Source: Clostridiales bacterium CHKCI001 (lineage in GTDB: Bacteria > Bacillota > Clostridia > Lachnospirales > Lachnospiraceae). Taken from it: DNA of 64,000 nt. Shown here in pieces: positions 25,556-33,184 of the stretch. The notes beneath the pieces were generated by a model, which worked only from the letters and a program-made list of their open reading frames with translations, made no database searches and was not told where the DNA came from. Each line of letters opens with the position of its first letter. The stretch's first letter is position 1. The stretch spans positions 1 to 64,000 of the forward strand of contig FCNS01000031.1 in NCBI GenBank assembly GCA_900045905.1, given 5' to 3'. A program made the position numbers and the translations under genes.

Positions 25556-26295
25556 TGAATTATTATGTACTCACATTGTTTCCAGATATGATTTATAATG
25601 GATGTGATACGAGCATTCTTGGACGTGCAATAGAAAAAAAATTAATATCGATTGAAGCGATTGATATTCGTAGCTATTCACAAAACAAACATTTAAAGGT
25701 AGACGACTACCCTTATGGAGGCGGAGCAGGAATGGTAATGCAGGCACAGCCAGTTTATGATGCCTGTATGGATTTACAAAAGAAAATTGGGAAAAAACCA
25801 CGTATTATTTATATGACTCCCCAGGGGCGTACGTTTAATCAGACAATTGCAGAAGAATTATCGAAAGAAGAAGATCTTGTATTTCTATGTGGTCATTATG
25901 AGGGAATTGATGAACGAGTGTTAGAAATGGTAGTAACCGATTATATATCGGCTGGAGATTATGTATTGACAGGAGGAGAATTACCAGCAATGATGATGAT
26001 TGATTGTATTTCTCGTCTTGTTCCAGGCGTGTTAAATAATGAAGTTTCCGCAGATATTGAGTCTTTTCACGATAACCTGCTCGAATATCCACAGTATACA
26101 AGACCAGAAACATTTATGGGGAAACGTGTTCCGGAAGTATTATTATCTGGACATCATGCTAAGATTGAACAGTGGCGCAGAGAAGAATCCATCAAGCGAA
26201 CATTAAAATGGCGTCCAGATTTACTTGAACAGGCAAATCTAACAAAGAAAGAAGAAGAATATTTAGAAAAAATAAAAAACTCTCAAAATCTTTAG
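25552..26295 (+). CDS. trmD: tRNA (guanine-N1-)-methyltransferase TrmD
   Basis: This 247-residue SPOUT enzyme methylates G37 of tRNAs. It shows MNYYVLTLFPDM, DDYPYGGGAGMVMQ, LCGHYEGIDERV and DYVLTGGELPAM, the SAM-binding trefoil knot. ATG 25552 (or ATG 25555) overlaps the rimM stop; a longer frame inside rimM is not used. rplS, which usually follows trmD, is not present here; an intrinsic terminator follows instead. Confidence 0.96.
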   Translation: MMNYYVLTLFPDMIYNGCDTSILGRAIEKKLISIEAIDIRSYSQNKHLKVDDYPYGGGAGMVMQAQPVYDACMDLQKKIGKKPRIIYMTPQGRTFNQTIAEELSKEEDLVFLCGHYEGIDERVLEMVVTDYISAGDYVLTGGELPAMMMIDCISRLVPGVLNNEVSADIESFHDNLLEYPQYTRPETFMGKRVPEVLLSGHHAKIEQWRREESIKRTLKWRPDLLEQANLTKKEEEYLEKIKNSQNL

Positions 26296-26335
26296 CGTAA
26301 TGAGACAGGTATATTGTGTTTTTCAAGATTGCAAA

Positions 26336-26387
26336 TACAAAAATTGTGCAGATAATTAAGAATATTATGTCTGCACAATTTTTTGTA
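26336..26387 (+). terminator. Intrinsic terminator after trmD
   Basis: TACAAAAATTGTGCAGA (26336-26352) pairs with TCTGCACAATTTTTTGTA (26370-26387); the T-run is within the 3' arm. The rest of the 337-base gap up to 26632 is AT-rich and holds only the promoter of the next gene. Confidence 0.8.
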
Positions 26388-26513
26388 TAGAAAAAAGATA
26401 ACAGATAACTTGATAGATTTGATTCTATGTAAACGTAATAATTTAATAATTTATCTGTAAATATTGTGTAATTTATTTAAAAATCATTTATAAATAAATT
26501 ATTAAAAAAATAA

Positions 26514-26542
26514 TTGTGATAAAAAGGGGGACATGATATAAT
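26514..26542 (+). promoter_or_regulatory. Promoter of the secreted four-repeat protein
   Basis: TTGTGA (26514-26519), 17-bp spacer, TATAAT (26537-26542). Confidence 0.65.
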
Positions 26543-26632
26543 ATATACAATAATAATTGTTATATACATAAATAGTGAAAAAATATTATCGGTATGAAAA
26601 AATCGATGATAGAAAGAAAGGAGGCATTTAAT

Positions 26633-27922
26633 ATGAAGGGTCAACTAAAACGAAATAGAGAACGAAAGTGGTATCTTAGCATAATTACAATAATCACAAT
26701 GTTACTCATTTTATTTGTGCCGCATTTGACAACAGAAGCGACAAAGTATGAAGTAACGGACATAACAGCAGAAGTAATGGGAGATTCTGTTCAGATTAGA
26801 GGAAAACTAAACATTTCTGATGATGTGCAAGAAGTTTACTTTCCGACATGGAGATTTTTAGATAATCAAAAAGATCTGAAATGGTGGAAAGGTACAAGAA
26901 ATGGAAACGAAATATCCGTCACAATTCAAATGGAAGATCATGGATATGTTCCAGGGGAATATGTGACACATATTTATATTGTAGATCAGACAGGATATGT
27001 TTTTGTGGAAGATCTTACATTTGTATATGAAAAGGCAACGTTACAGAGTGAGATATTTGAAGACAATAGTGGATATCGAGTTACTTATACCGTTCCTGAT
27101 GCAGATAATGTTGATTATGTAGAGTTTCCAACTTGGACAGAAGCATTGGAACAGGATGATATACAGTGGTATCGGGCAAATCGAGTTGATAATACGTTTA
27201 CATATGATGTAAAACGGGCGGATCATGGTAATCAACTTGGAATTTATTATACCGATGTGTATGCTTATTATAAAAATGGAACGGTTGACACAGGAAGAGT
27301 ACGTGTCGTATTTCCAGCACCAAAAGCAAATGTATATAATGTTAGTACAGAGTTGGATCAAAACGGAGACGACTTTAGGATTTCTGTTCAAATTGAGCCA
27401 AATGCTTATTATCAAGTAGATTATGCGGTTTGGACACAAGAGAATGGACAAGATGATATTATATGGCGTCCAAGTGATATCAATCAAGAAAACCATTATT
27501 TCTTCTGGGGAAAACGAAGCGAACATAATAATGAAAATGATATTTATCATATTCATGCCTATATTCGGAATGTAAGTGGAGATATTACAGTTTTTGAAAC
27601 GAAGATTGATTATACGAAGCCACTCCCAAAATTATTGTCAGTAGAAGCGAAAAATATTACAGATCATGCATTTGATGTAGTATATAAACTGGAGATGCCA
27701 GAAGGTGTGGATATCGTAAATGCTGTTTGCCCAACTTGGCCAAAAACTGCTGTACCACAAATTATATGGAACCAGCCGACAATTCAATGGGATGGCAGAA
27801 TGGCAACAATCACTTGCCATCATGAGGCAGCTGATGGAGAGCGAGAATACTATTCTCACCTACATTTGGAAGACAGCCTTGGAAGAAAAACAATTTATGG
27901 AACAGAAGTGACATTAAAGTAA
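26633..27922 (+). CDS. Secreted protein with four GBS Bsp-like repeats
   Basis: This 429-residue protein has a signal peptide (KRNRERKW then a hydrophobic run to about residue 33) and four tandem beta-rich units of about 95 residues. Their shared core is E/D..R..T then VEFPTW or VYFPTW, xDDIxW, and a hYxxxxxY end: units start at about 39, 138, 235 and 328. This pattern matches the GBS Bsp-like repeat found in streptococcal and clostridial wall and amidase proteins. There is no enzymatic domain, no LPxTG and no choline-binding module. ATG 26633 follows AAAGGAGG. It stands alone between trmD and the infC operon. Confidence 0.8.
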   Translation: MKGQLKRNRERKWYLSIITIITMLLILFVPHLTTEATKYEVTDITAEVMGDSVQIRGKLNISDDVQEVYFPTWRFLDNQKDLKWWKGTRNGNEISVTIQMEDHGYVPGEYVTHIYIVDQTGYVFVEDLTFVYEKATLQSEIFEDNSGYRVTYTVPDADNVDYVEFPTWTEALEQDDIQWYRANRVDNTFTYDVKRADHGNQLGIYYTDVYAYYKNGTVDTGRVRVVFPAPKANVYNVSTELDQNGDDFRISVQIEPNAYYQVDYAVWTQENGQDDIIWRPSDINQENHYFFWGKRSEHNNENDIYHIHAYIRNVSGDITVFETKIDYTKPLPKLLSVEAKNITDHAFDVVYKLEMPEGVDIVNAVCPTWPKTAVPQIIWNQPTIQWDGRMATITCHHEAADGEREYYSHLHLEDSLGRKTIYGTEVTLK

Positions 27923-27948
27923 AAATAATAAAAAATTAAAAAAATCTA

Positions 27949-27977
27949 TTGACAGATAAAAGAAATCGTGGTATAGT
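27949..27977 (+). promoter_or_regulatory. Promoter of infC-rpmI-rplT
   Basis: TTGACA (27949-27954), 17-bp spacer, TATAGT (27972-27977). Confidence 0.85.
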
Positions 27978-27983
27978 ATCATC

Positions 27984-28228
27984 GTTGTGAAAAAACGAAC
28001 AGGAAAGCAGAGTATCCACTCTCACCTTAGCGCAAACGGCGACTCGGGTTAATATTTGAGAATTATAATAACAATGTGTTATTTTGATACTTAAATGGTG
28101 GATCGTCTGACGATCCACCATTTTTTGTTACCATAGTATTCCATAAAGAATCTCAATATAGAGGATTTTTGGAAAATCAATAGTTAATCCAAACGGTAGA
28201 AAGCCGTAATTATTAATGGGGGTGCACG
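27984..28228 (+). promoter_or_regulatory. infC leader with transcription attenuator (L20-type leader)
   Basis: About 245 bases separate the start site and infC. The leader contains CACCTTAGCGCAAACGGC, GACTCGGGTTAAT and an intrinsic terminator (28096-28126: TGGTGGATCG-TCTGA-CGATCCACCA, then TTTTTT). The layout matches the L20 leader of Firmicutes, where L20 binds the leader mRNA and promotes premature termination of its own operon. The L20 binding itself is inferred. Confidence 0.75.
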
Positions 28229-28738
28229 ATTATTAGCGATTTAATGATTAACGAACAGATCAGAGACAAAGAAGTACGCGTGATTGGCGAAGCAGGAAAT
28301 CAATTAGGAATTATGTCAGCCAAAGAAGCGATGAAGCTGGCCAGAGAGGCAAATTTGGATTTAGTAAAAATTGCGCCGACCGCAAAACCACCAGTATGCA
28401 AGATTATCGATTATGGTAAATATCGTTACGAGATGGCCAGAAAAGAGAAAGAAGCCAAGAAAAAGCAGAAAGTTATCGAAGTGAAAGAGGTTCGTTTGTC
28501 ACCGAACATTGATAGTAACGACTTGAATACCAAGATGAACAATGCTCGTAAATTCTTAGAGAAAGGAAATAAAGTAAAAGTTACTCTGAGATTTCGAGGT
28601 CGAGAGATGGCGCATATGGCTAGCTCAAAACATATTTTAGATGATTTTGCAGAAAACTTGAAAGATGTTGCCAGCATTGAAAAGCCGGCAAAACTGGAAG
28701 GAAGAAGCATGAGTATGGTGCTGGCAGAGAAACGCTAA
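28229..28738 (+). CDS. infC: Translation initiation factor IF-3
   Basis: This 169-residue factor checks the start codon and prevents subunit joining. The protein reads ISDLMINEQIRDKEVRVIG then the linker and C-domain (KVKVTLRFRGREMAH). The start is ATT at 28229, six bases after GGGGG; an ATG at 28244 has no ribosome site. An AUU start is the known autoregulatory device of infC. It is first in infC-rpmI-rplT. Confidence 0.95.
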   Translation: MISDLMINEQIRDKEVRVIGEAGNQLGIMSAKEAMKLAREANLDLVKIAPTAKPPVCKIIDYGKYRYEMARKEKEAKKKQKVIEVKEVRLSPNIDSNDLNTKMNNARKFLEKGNKVKVTLRFRGREMAHMASSKHILDDFAENLKDVASIEKPAKLEGRSMSMVLAEKR

Positions 28739-28809
28739 GCAATTAGGAAGACAACCGAAGCAAACAAGTTTCGTATGTCGATATAAGTATATAGCAGGAG
28801 GAAAGAACA

Positions 28810-29007
28810 ATGCCAAAAGTAAAGACAAGTCGCGCTGCTGCAAAGCGCTTTAAAAAGACAGGTACAGGACAGTTAAAAAGAATGAAAGCTTATAAAAGCC
28901 ATATCTTGACAAAGAAGAGCCCTAAGAGAAAAAGAAATCTCAGAAAGGCAACAATCACTGATTCTACTAATGTAAAGAACATGAAGAAGATTTTACCATA
29001 TTTATAA
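28810..29007 (+). CDS. rpmI: 50S ribosomal protein L35
   Basis: This 65-residue basic protein starts [20 protein letters not shown], the L35 signature. AGGAGG precedes the ATG. It lies between infC and rplT. Confidence 0.97.
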   Translation: MPKVKTSRAAAKRFKKTGTGQLKRMKAYKSHILTKKSPKRKRNLRKATITDSTNVKNMKKILPYL

Positions 29008-29032
29008 TTGATGATAGAGGAGGAAAACTGAT

Positions 29033-29389
29033 ATGGCAAGAGTAAAAGGCGGATTAAACGCTAAGAAGAAACACAATAGAGTGTTAAAATTAGCGAAAGG
29101 CTATAGAGGAGCAAGATCCAAACAATATAGAGTAGCAAAGCAGTCTGTAATGAGAGCATTAGCAACTTCTTATGCAGGTAGAAAAGAAAGAAAGAGACAG
29201 TTCAGACAATTATGGATTGCACGTATTAACGCAGCAGCAAGAATGAACGGTTTATCTTACAGCAAGTTCATGTATGGATTAAAGTTAGCTAACATCGAAT
29301 TAAATAGAAAGATTTTAGCAGACATGGCAGTAAACGATGCAGAAGGATTTGCAAAGTTAGTAGAAACTGCAAAAGCAAAGCTTGCTTAA
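29033..29389 (+). CDS. rplT: 50S ribosomal protein L20
   Basis: This 118-residue protein binds 23S rRNA early in assembly and represses its own operon in known cases. It starts [26 protein letters not shown] and ends with the C-terminal globular domain ([20 protein letters not shown]). GAGGAGG precedes the ATG. Confidence 0.97.
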   Translation: MARVKGGLNAKKKHNRVLKLAKGYRGARSKQYRVAKQSVMRALATSYAGRKERKRQFRQLWIARINAAARMNGLSYSKFMYGLKLANIELNRKILADMAVNDAEGFAKLVETAKAKLA

Positions 29390-29407
29390 TTAAATAAAAT
29401 AGAAATA

Positions 29408-29444
29408 ATACCCCCTTGGAAACTTATGATTCCAAGGGGGTATC
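29408..29444. terminator. Hairpin after rplT
   Basis: ATACCCCCTTGGAA pairs perfectly with TTCCAAGGGGGTAT around a short loop. There is no clear T-run on the plus strand, so it may end rplT transcripts weakly. Confidence 0.6.
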
Positions 29445-29452
29445 GTGTATTA

Positions 29453-29575
29453 TTAATTTATACTTTTAGATTCGAGAATTTCTGTCATTTCTACTGATAT
29501 AACAATAAAATCTCTTACAGGATAGTGTTTCTGATTGTCAGTTATTAAATAAGTATTATCTTCTCTTTTTTTCAT
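29453..29575 (-). pseudogene. PIN-domain toxin remnant (C-terminal 40 residues)
   Basis: On the minus strand the frame reads MKKREDNTYLITDNQ then KHYPVRDFIVISVEMTEILE. This is the C-terminal signature of PIN-family toxins (D..LVT.N.KHYP..FVVTP.EML.IL). Full proteins have about 140 residues, so roughly the first 100 are missing. It follows the antitoxin remnant in the normal antitoxin-toxin order. Recognition rests on the motif alone. Confidence 0.55.
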
Positions 29576-29605
29576 TGTACCTCATAAAAAATTAAATTAT
29601 CCATG

Positions 29606-29808
29606 TCAAACATCATCAAATGTGTTCAGAGCTTCTGTTCTTGTTACAATGTTTTCTGGAAGTGTTGTATCAAACGGAATTCCTCTTATCATGCTACTTC
29701 GTTTCATAAACGTGCAAAAAGCAGTTGGGAGATCCATACCCAAGGCATCATAATTTTAGCTGCTTTAATTCTTTATCGACACAATTGTATTAAAACTTGT
29801 TCTGCCAT
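29606..29808 (-). pseudogene. RelB/DinJ-type antitoxin remnant, frameshifted
   Basis: MAEQVLIQLCR then a stop, followed in another frame by YDALGMDLPTAFCTFMKRS and GIPFDTTLPENIVTRTEALN, then FDDV and TGA. The pieces align with the RelB/DinJ family antitoxin N-terminal DNA-binding half (ALGMDLPTAF..FMKR). At least one frameshift and a premature end make it non-functional. An 82-codon plus-strand frame over the same bases is its shadow. Confidence 0.6.
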
Positions 29809-29976
29809 GTTGATTACTTGCTCATATATAATTACTATAAGATTTATATAAATGAATTTGTTTTGATGTAATTAGTATATATGATGAGTAACTAATAATA
29901 GGATGAAATAACTCTTGAGAACATTTTTGCATAGATAATAAGTGAAAACAATTTTTTATAAAAGGAGATCCTATCT

Positions 29977-31113
29977 ATGAAGAAGTTAGCATTGGTTATT
30001 GATCCAGGACATTATCCAGGATATAATCCAGGAGTTGATCCAACGGTCTATGAAGGAAATGTGATGTATTCGTTAGCGGAAGCAGAAAAAAAGTACTGCG
30101 ATGCAAAGTATTCGGATCAAGTAGATTGTATATTGACAAGAGGGATGAATGAAAATCCATCTTTGGAGCAAGGCAGAGGTCATAAAGCAGTTGAAATGAA
30201 ACAGTCTGGCAATTATGAAATAGTAATGTTTATGTCCGATCATACGAATGCACCAGGAGGGAATCCTCCAGATCCAAATGTGACAGGTGTTTGTATTTTT
30301 ACTTCTCAATTTCGAAAAAATACGTATGATTTCTTACGAAAGTTAGCAGATGTAGCAGCTTCTGCTATGAATAGTCATTTTCTGTATATGGATGCAAAGC
30401 CGCTTAGTGCGGCAGATCCTGCGGACTGGTGGGGTGTAGTACGCGGAGCAATGAATCACGCAAAGACACAACAGGAAGCAGATCAAAATGGAGCGGATTA
30501 TGCATTTATTATTGAGCATGGATTTCATACCAATCCAGTAGAATGTGCTTTCTTCAAGAGTCAGAAAAATATACAACGCATGGCAGAAGCAAAAATTGAT
30601 TTCATTATGGAGTATTTAGGAATTAAAAAAGCGACGAATAGCACAATGACAGCATTTTGGCTCTGCGATGGAACGCTGGAAATCACCTATGCAGGCGCAG
30701 ATGGAGTTAATTTACGTTCTGGATTAAAAATAACAAATAGCAATATTGTAGGAACACTATATAAAGGTGAAAAACGAAGAGTGGTACAAGGAATAAAAAT
30801 GTCAGACGGGCAAGAATGGTACCGATTGGAATCTGGAGAATATATCACCGCAAATAAAAATTATGTAAAGTATACAGAAAATAATAGGAAAGAAAAAGTA
30901 GGAAAAGTAACAGGAGTTGCATCCAATGATGTATTAAATGTCAGAGATTTTCCAAATAGTTCCGCTGGAAATGTTACAAAAACACTAAAAGATGGAAACT
31001 TGGTTCGAATTATTGGAGAATGTTATAACAATGGAATGCAATGGTATCTAGTCGATCAGGGAGATGCAAGCAATAAATTCAAAGGATTTGTTGCCGCAAG
31101 ATATATAAAATAG
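29977..31113 (+). CDS. N-acetylmuramoyl-L-alanine amidase with two SH3-like domains
   Basis: This 378-residue zinc amidase (Amidase_3 type) cleaves the lactyl-peptide bond of peptidoglycan. Zinc and catalytic residues: H12 (VIDPGHYPGY), E26, H89 (MSDHTN) and E180 (IIEHGFHTN). Two bacterial SH3-like modules follow at about 225-300 and 305-378 (GVNLRSG, LNVRDFPN). There is no signal peptide, so export would need a holin-like route or lysis; this is like phage endolysins, although no phage genes are near. AAAAGGAGAT precedes the ATG. Confidence 0.88.
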   Translation: MKKLALVIDPGHYPGYNPGVDPTVYEGNVMYSLAEAEKKYCDAKYSDQVDCILTRGMNENPSLEQGRGHKAVEMKQSGNYEIVMFMSDHTNAPGGNPPDPNVTGVCIFTSQFRKNTYDFLRKLADVAASAMNSHFLYMDAKPLSAADPADWWGVVRGAMNHAKTQQEADQNGADYAFIIEHGFHTNPVECAFFKSQKNIQRMAEAKIDFIMEYLGIKKATNSTMTAFWLCDGTLEITYAGADGVNLRSGLKITNSNIVGTLYKGEKRRVVQGIKMSDGQEWYRLESGEYITANKNYVKYTENNRKEKVGKVTGVASNDVLNVRDFPNSSAGNVTKTLKDGNLVRIIGECYNNGMQWYLVDQGDASNKFKGFVAARYIK

Positions 31114-31144
31114 TACGAATTTAATATTCAATTATCCATCCAGA

Positions 31145-31179
31145 AATCCCCTTGGAGACGTTATGTTTTTAAGGGGATT
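31145..31179. terminator. Hairpin after the amidase gene
   Basis: AATCCCCTT (31145-31153) pairs with AAGGGGATT (31171-31179). The following 540 bases up to the PFP gene are AT-rich; I see short open fragments but no supportable gene, and one inverted repeat AAGCAAAT/ATTTGCTT (31639-31646/31672-31679) before the PFP ribosome site. Confidence 0.55.
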
Positions 31180-31721
31180 ACTTTATGTAAACGAGTCAAT
31201 ACTTAAGAAATTTAACTGGTGTCATAATTGCTAGAGTTTCCAAACCAGATTCGAGAAAATCTAAAAGAAAAATGAAAGGACTACATAATATCATTAAAAA
31301 GGTTTCTTATATAAATTAATAAATAAAGATATAACATTTTTTTTCATATATTTTACAGAGAATTTGAACTTCTCTGGTGGTTTCTCATCCATATTAACTG
31401 TTCCATTGGTGGCATTTGTAAGTGCATGGCTATTAGATAAGAAATAATGGAACGTTTCTAGAAGCAAGTGAAAGAAAAGTTCACCCATTTTTTAGTAATG
31501 TTATAACAAATAGTAAATGAAAAAAGAATGTTAATAAAATATCTATACTTGATTTTCTTTGTCATATGTATTATCATTAATAGAGAAGTAAATGAAAACG
31601 CTTACACTATACAATTTATTGGTAAATACAGCTTGGGGAAGCAAATAAAATTGTGATTTTTGCTGAATTTCATTTGCTTAAAAAAGGTATTGCTGCTAGA
31701 AGCGGCGAATGGAGGTATATT

Positions 31722-32966
31722 ATGGGTGAAGTTAGAGGTAATGTAATTGTAGGTCAGTCAGGAGGACCGACAGCAGTTATCAATTCCAGTCTGGTAGGGG
31801 TTTACAAGACTGCAAAAGACAGAGGGGCAAAAAAGGTTTATGGAATGTTGCATGGAATTCAAGGGCTTTTAGAAGAACGGTTTGTAGATTTAGATGATCA
31901 TATCAAAAGTGATTTGGATATTGAATTATTAAAACGCACGCCATCTTCTTATTTGGGATCTTGCCGTTATAAATTGCCAGAAATTCATGAAGACCAAGAA
32001 ATCTATAAGAAAATTTTTGCAATTTTGGATCAGCTGGAGATTGAATATTTCTTTTATATCGGTGGAAATGATTCCATGGATACGATTAAGAAGTTATCAG
32101 ACTACTCTATCTTAAATGGCAGTAAGATTCGTTTTATGGGGGTTCCAAAAACAATCGATAATGACTTAGCTGCAACGGATCATACACCTGGTTATGGAAG
32201 TGCCGCAAAATATATTGGTTCTATCACGAAAGAAGTGATTCGGGATGGTTTAGTTTATGACCAACAAAGTGTTACATTGCTGGAAATTATGGGCAGAAAT
32301 GCTGGATGGTTAACAGGTGCAGCTGCATTGGCAAAGTGTGAAGATTGTGAAGGACCAGATATGATCTTTTTACCAGAAATTGTTTTTGACTTGGATTCGT
32401 TTATGCATAAAGTCGCAGAATTACATAAGAGAAAGAAATCCGTTGTTGTGGCGATTTCAGAAGGTGTAAAAGTAGCAGATGGACGGTATGTTTGTGAATT
32501 GACCGATAATATTGATTATGTAGATGCATTTGGCCACAAGCAATTGACAGGAACGGCACGTTATTTGGCACAAAAGATTTCTAGAGAGGTAGTTGGATGT
32601 AAGACAAGAGCAATCGAGTTTAACTCCTTGCAGCGCTGCGCTTCTCATATTGTTTCTCGTGTAGATATTACAGAAGCATTCCAAGTAGGCGGAGCGGCAG
32701 TAAAAGCTGCTTTTGAAGGAGAAACTGGAAAAATGATTATTTTAAAGCGTGTATCCGATGATCCATATATTTGTATTACAGATATTTATGATGTACATAA
32801 AGTTGCAAATGTGGAAAAGAAAGTGCCAAGAGAATGGATCAATGAGGCAGGAGATTATGTAACCCCTGAATTTATAAATTATATTAAGCCATTAATTCAG
32901 GCAGAATTAACACCGATTATGGTAGATGGACTTCCAAGACATTTATATTATACGGAGAAACTGTAA
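31722..32966 (+). CDS. pfp: Diphosphate-fructose-6-phosphate 1-phosphotransferase (PFP)
   Basis: This 414-residue phosphofructokinase family enzyme converts fructose 6-phosphate and PPi to fructose 1,6-bisphosphate. GGNDS (114-118) has Asp where ATP-dependent enzymes have Gly, and PKTIDNDL (142-149) has Lys143 where they have Gly; both mark the PPi-type. The N-terminus is VIVGQSGGPTAVINSSL. ATG 31722 follows GGAGG; a longer frame from 31653 is rejected. It is monocistronic with a strong terminator. The PPi preference is an inference from these two positions. Confidence 0.9.
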   Translation: MGEVRGNVIVGQSGGPTAVINSSLVGVYKTAKDRGAKKVYGMLHGIQGLLEERFVDLDDHIKSDLDIELLKRTPSSYLGSCRYKLPEIHEDQEIYKKIFAILDQLEIEYFFYIGGNDSMDTIKKLSDYSILNGSKIRFMGVPKTIDNDLAATDHTPGYGSAAKYIGSITKEVIRDGLVYDQQSVTLLEIMGRNAGWLTGAAALAKCEDCEGPDMIFLPEIVFDLDSFMHKVAELHKRKKSVVVAISEGVKVADGRYVCELTDNIDYVDAFGHKQLTGTARYLAQKISREVVGCKTRAIEFNSLQRCASHIVSRVDITEAFQVGGAAVKAAFEGETGKMIILKRVSDDPYICITDIYDVHKVANVEKKVPREWINEAGDYVTPEFINYIKPLIQAELTPIMVDGLPRHLYYTEKL

Positions 32967-33001
32967 AACCAAATGAAAATTGAAAAATAACTTCCTAGAA
33001 G

Positions 33002-33044
33002 ACTCCCCTTTGAAATAGAAAATTTCTAATAAGGGGAGTTTTTA
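33002..33044 (+). terminator. Intrinsic terminator after pfp
   Basis: ACTCCCCTT (33002-33010) pairs with AAGGGGAGT (33031-33039), with inner GAAAT/ATTTC and TTTTT after. Confidence 0.85.
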
Positions 33045-33109
33045 TATCGTTGCCATAGCCTATAAAAAAGAAAATGAGAAAAAATATATATTATGAGAAA
33101 AAGAACTGC

Positions 33110-33173
33110 TTGACATTGGGAAAAATATAATTTATACTAGGAAATGTAAATACTATACCCCTGTGGGGTGTAT
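33110..33173 (+). promoter_or_regulatory. copA promoter and candidate CsoR operator
   Basis: TTGACA (33110-33115), 17-bp spacer, TATACT (33133-33138). Just downstream ATACCCC-TGT-GGGGTGT (33155-33171) is a GC-rich pseudo-palindrome of the CsoR operator type. It overlaps the early transcribed region, so bound repressor would block transcription until copper is sensed. Confidence 0.8.
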
Positions 33174-33184
33174 GGAGGTGGATT

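Noticed and set aside
29603-29851. Plus-strand 82-codon open frame
   Set aside because: It has no ribosome site and lies opposite the RelB/DinJ remnant, whose minus-strand pieces are recognisable; it is a shadow frame.
31184-31490. Short open fragments resembling membrane-protein ends (for example SSILTVPLVAFVSAWLLDKK at about 31382-31447)
   Set aside because: They are broken by stops, have no ribosome sites and do not give a recognisable family; not enough to call a pseudogene.
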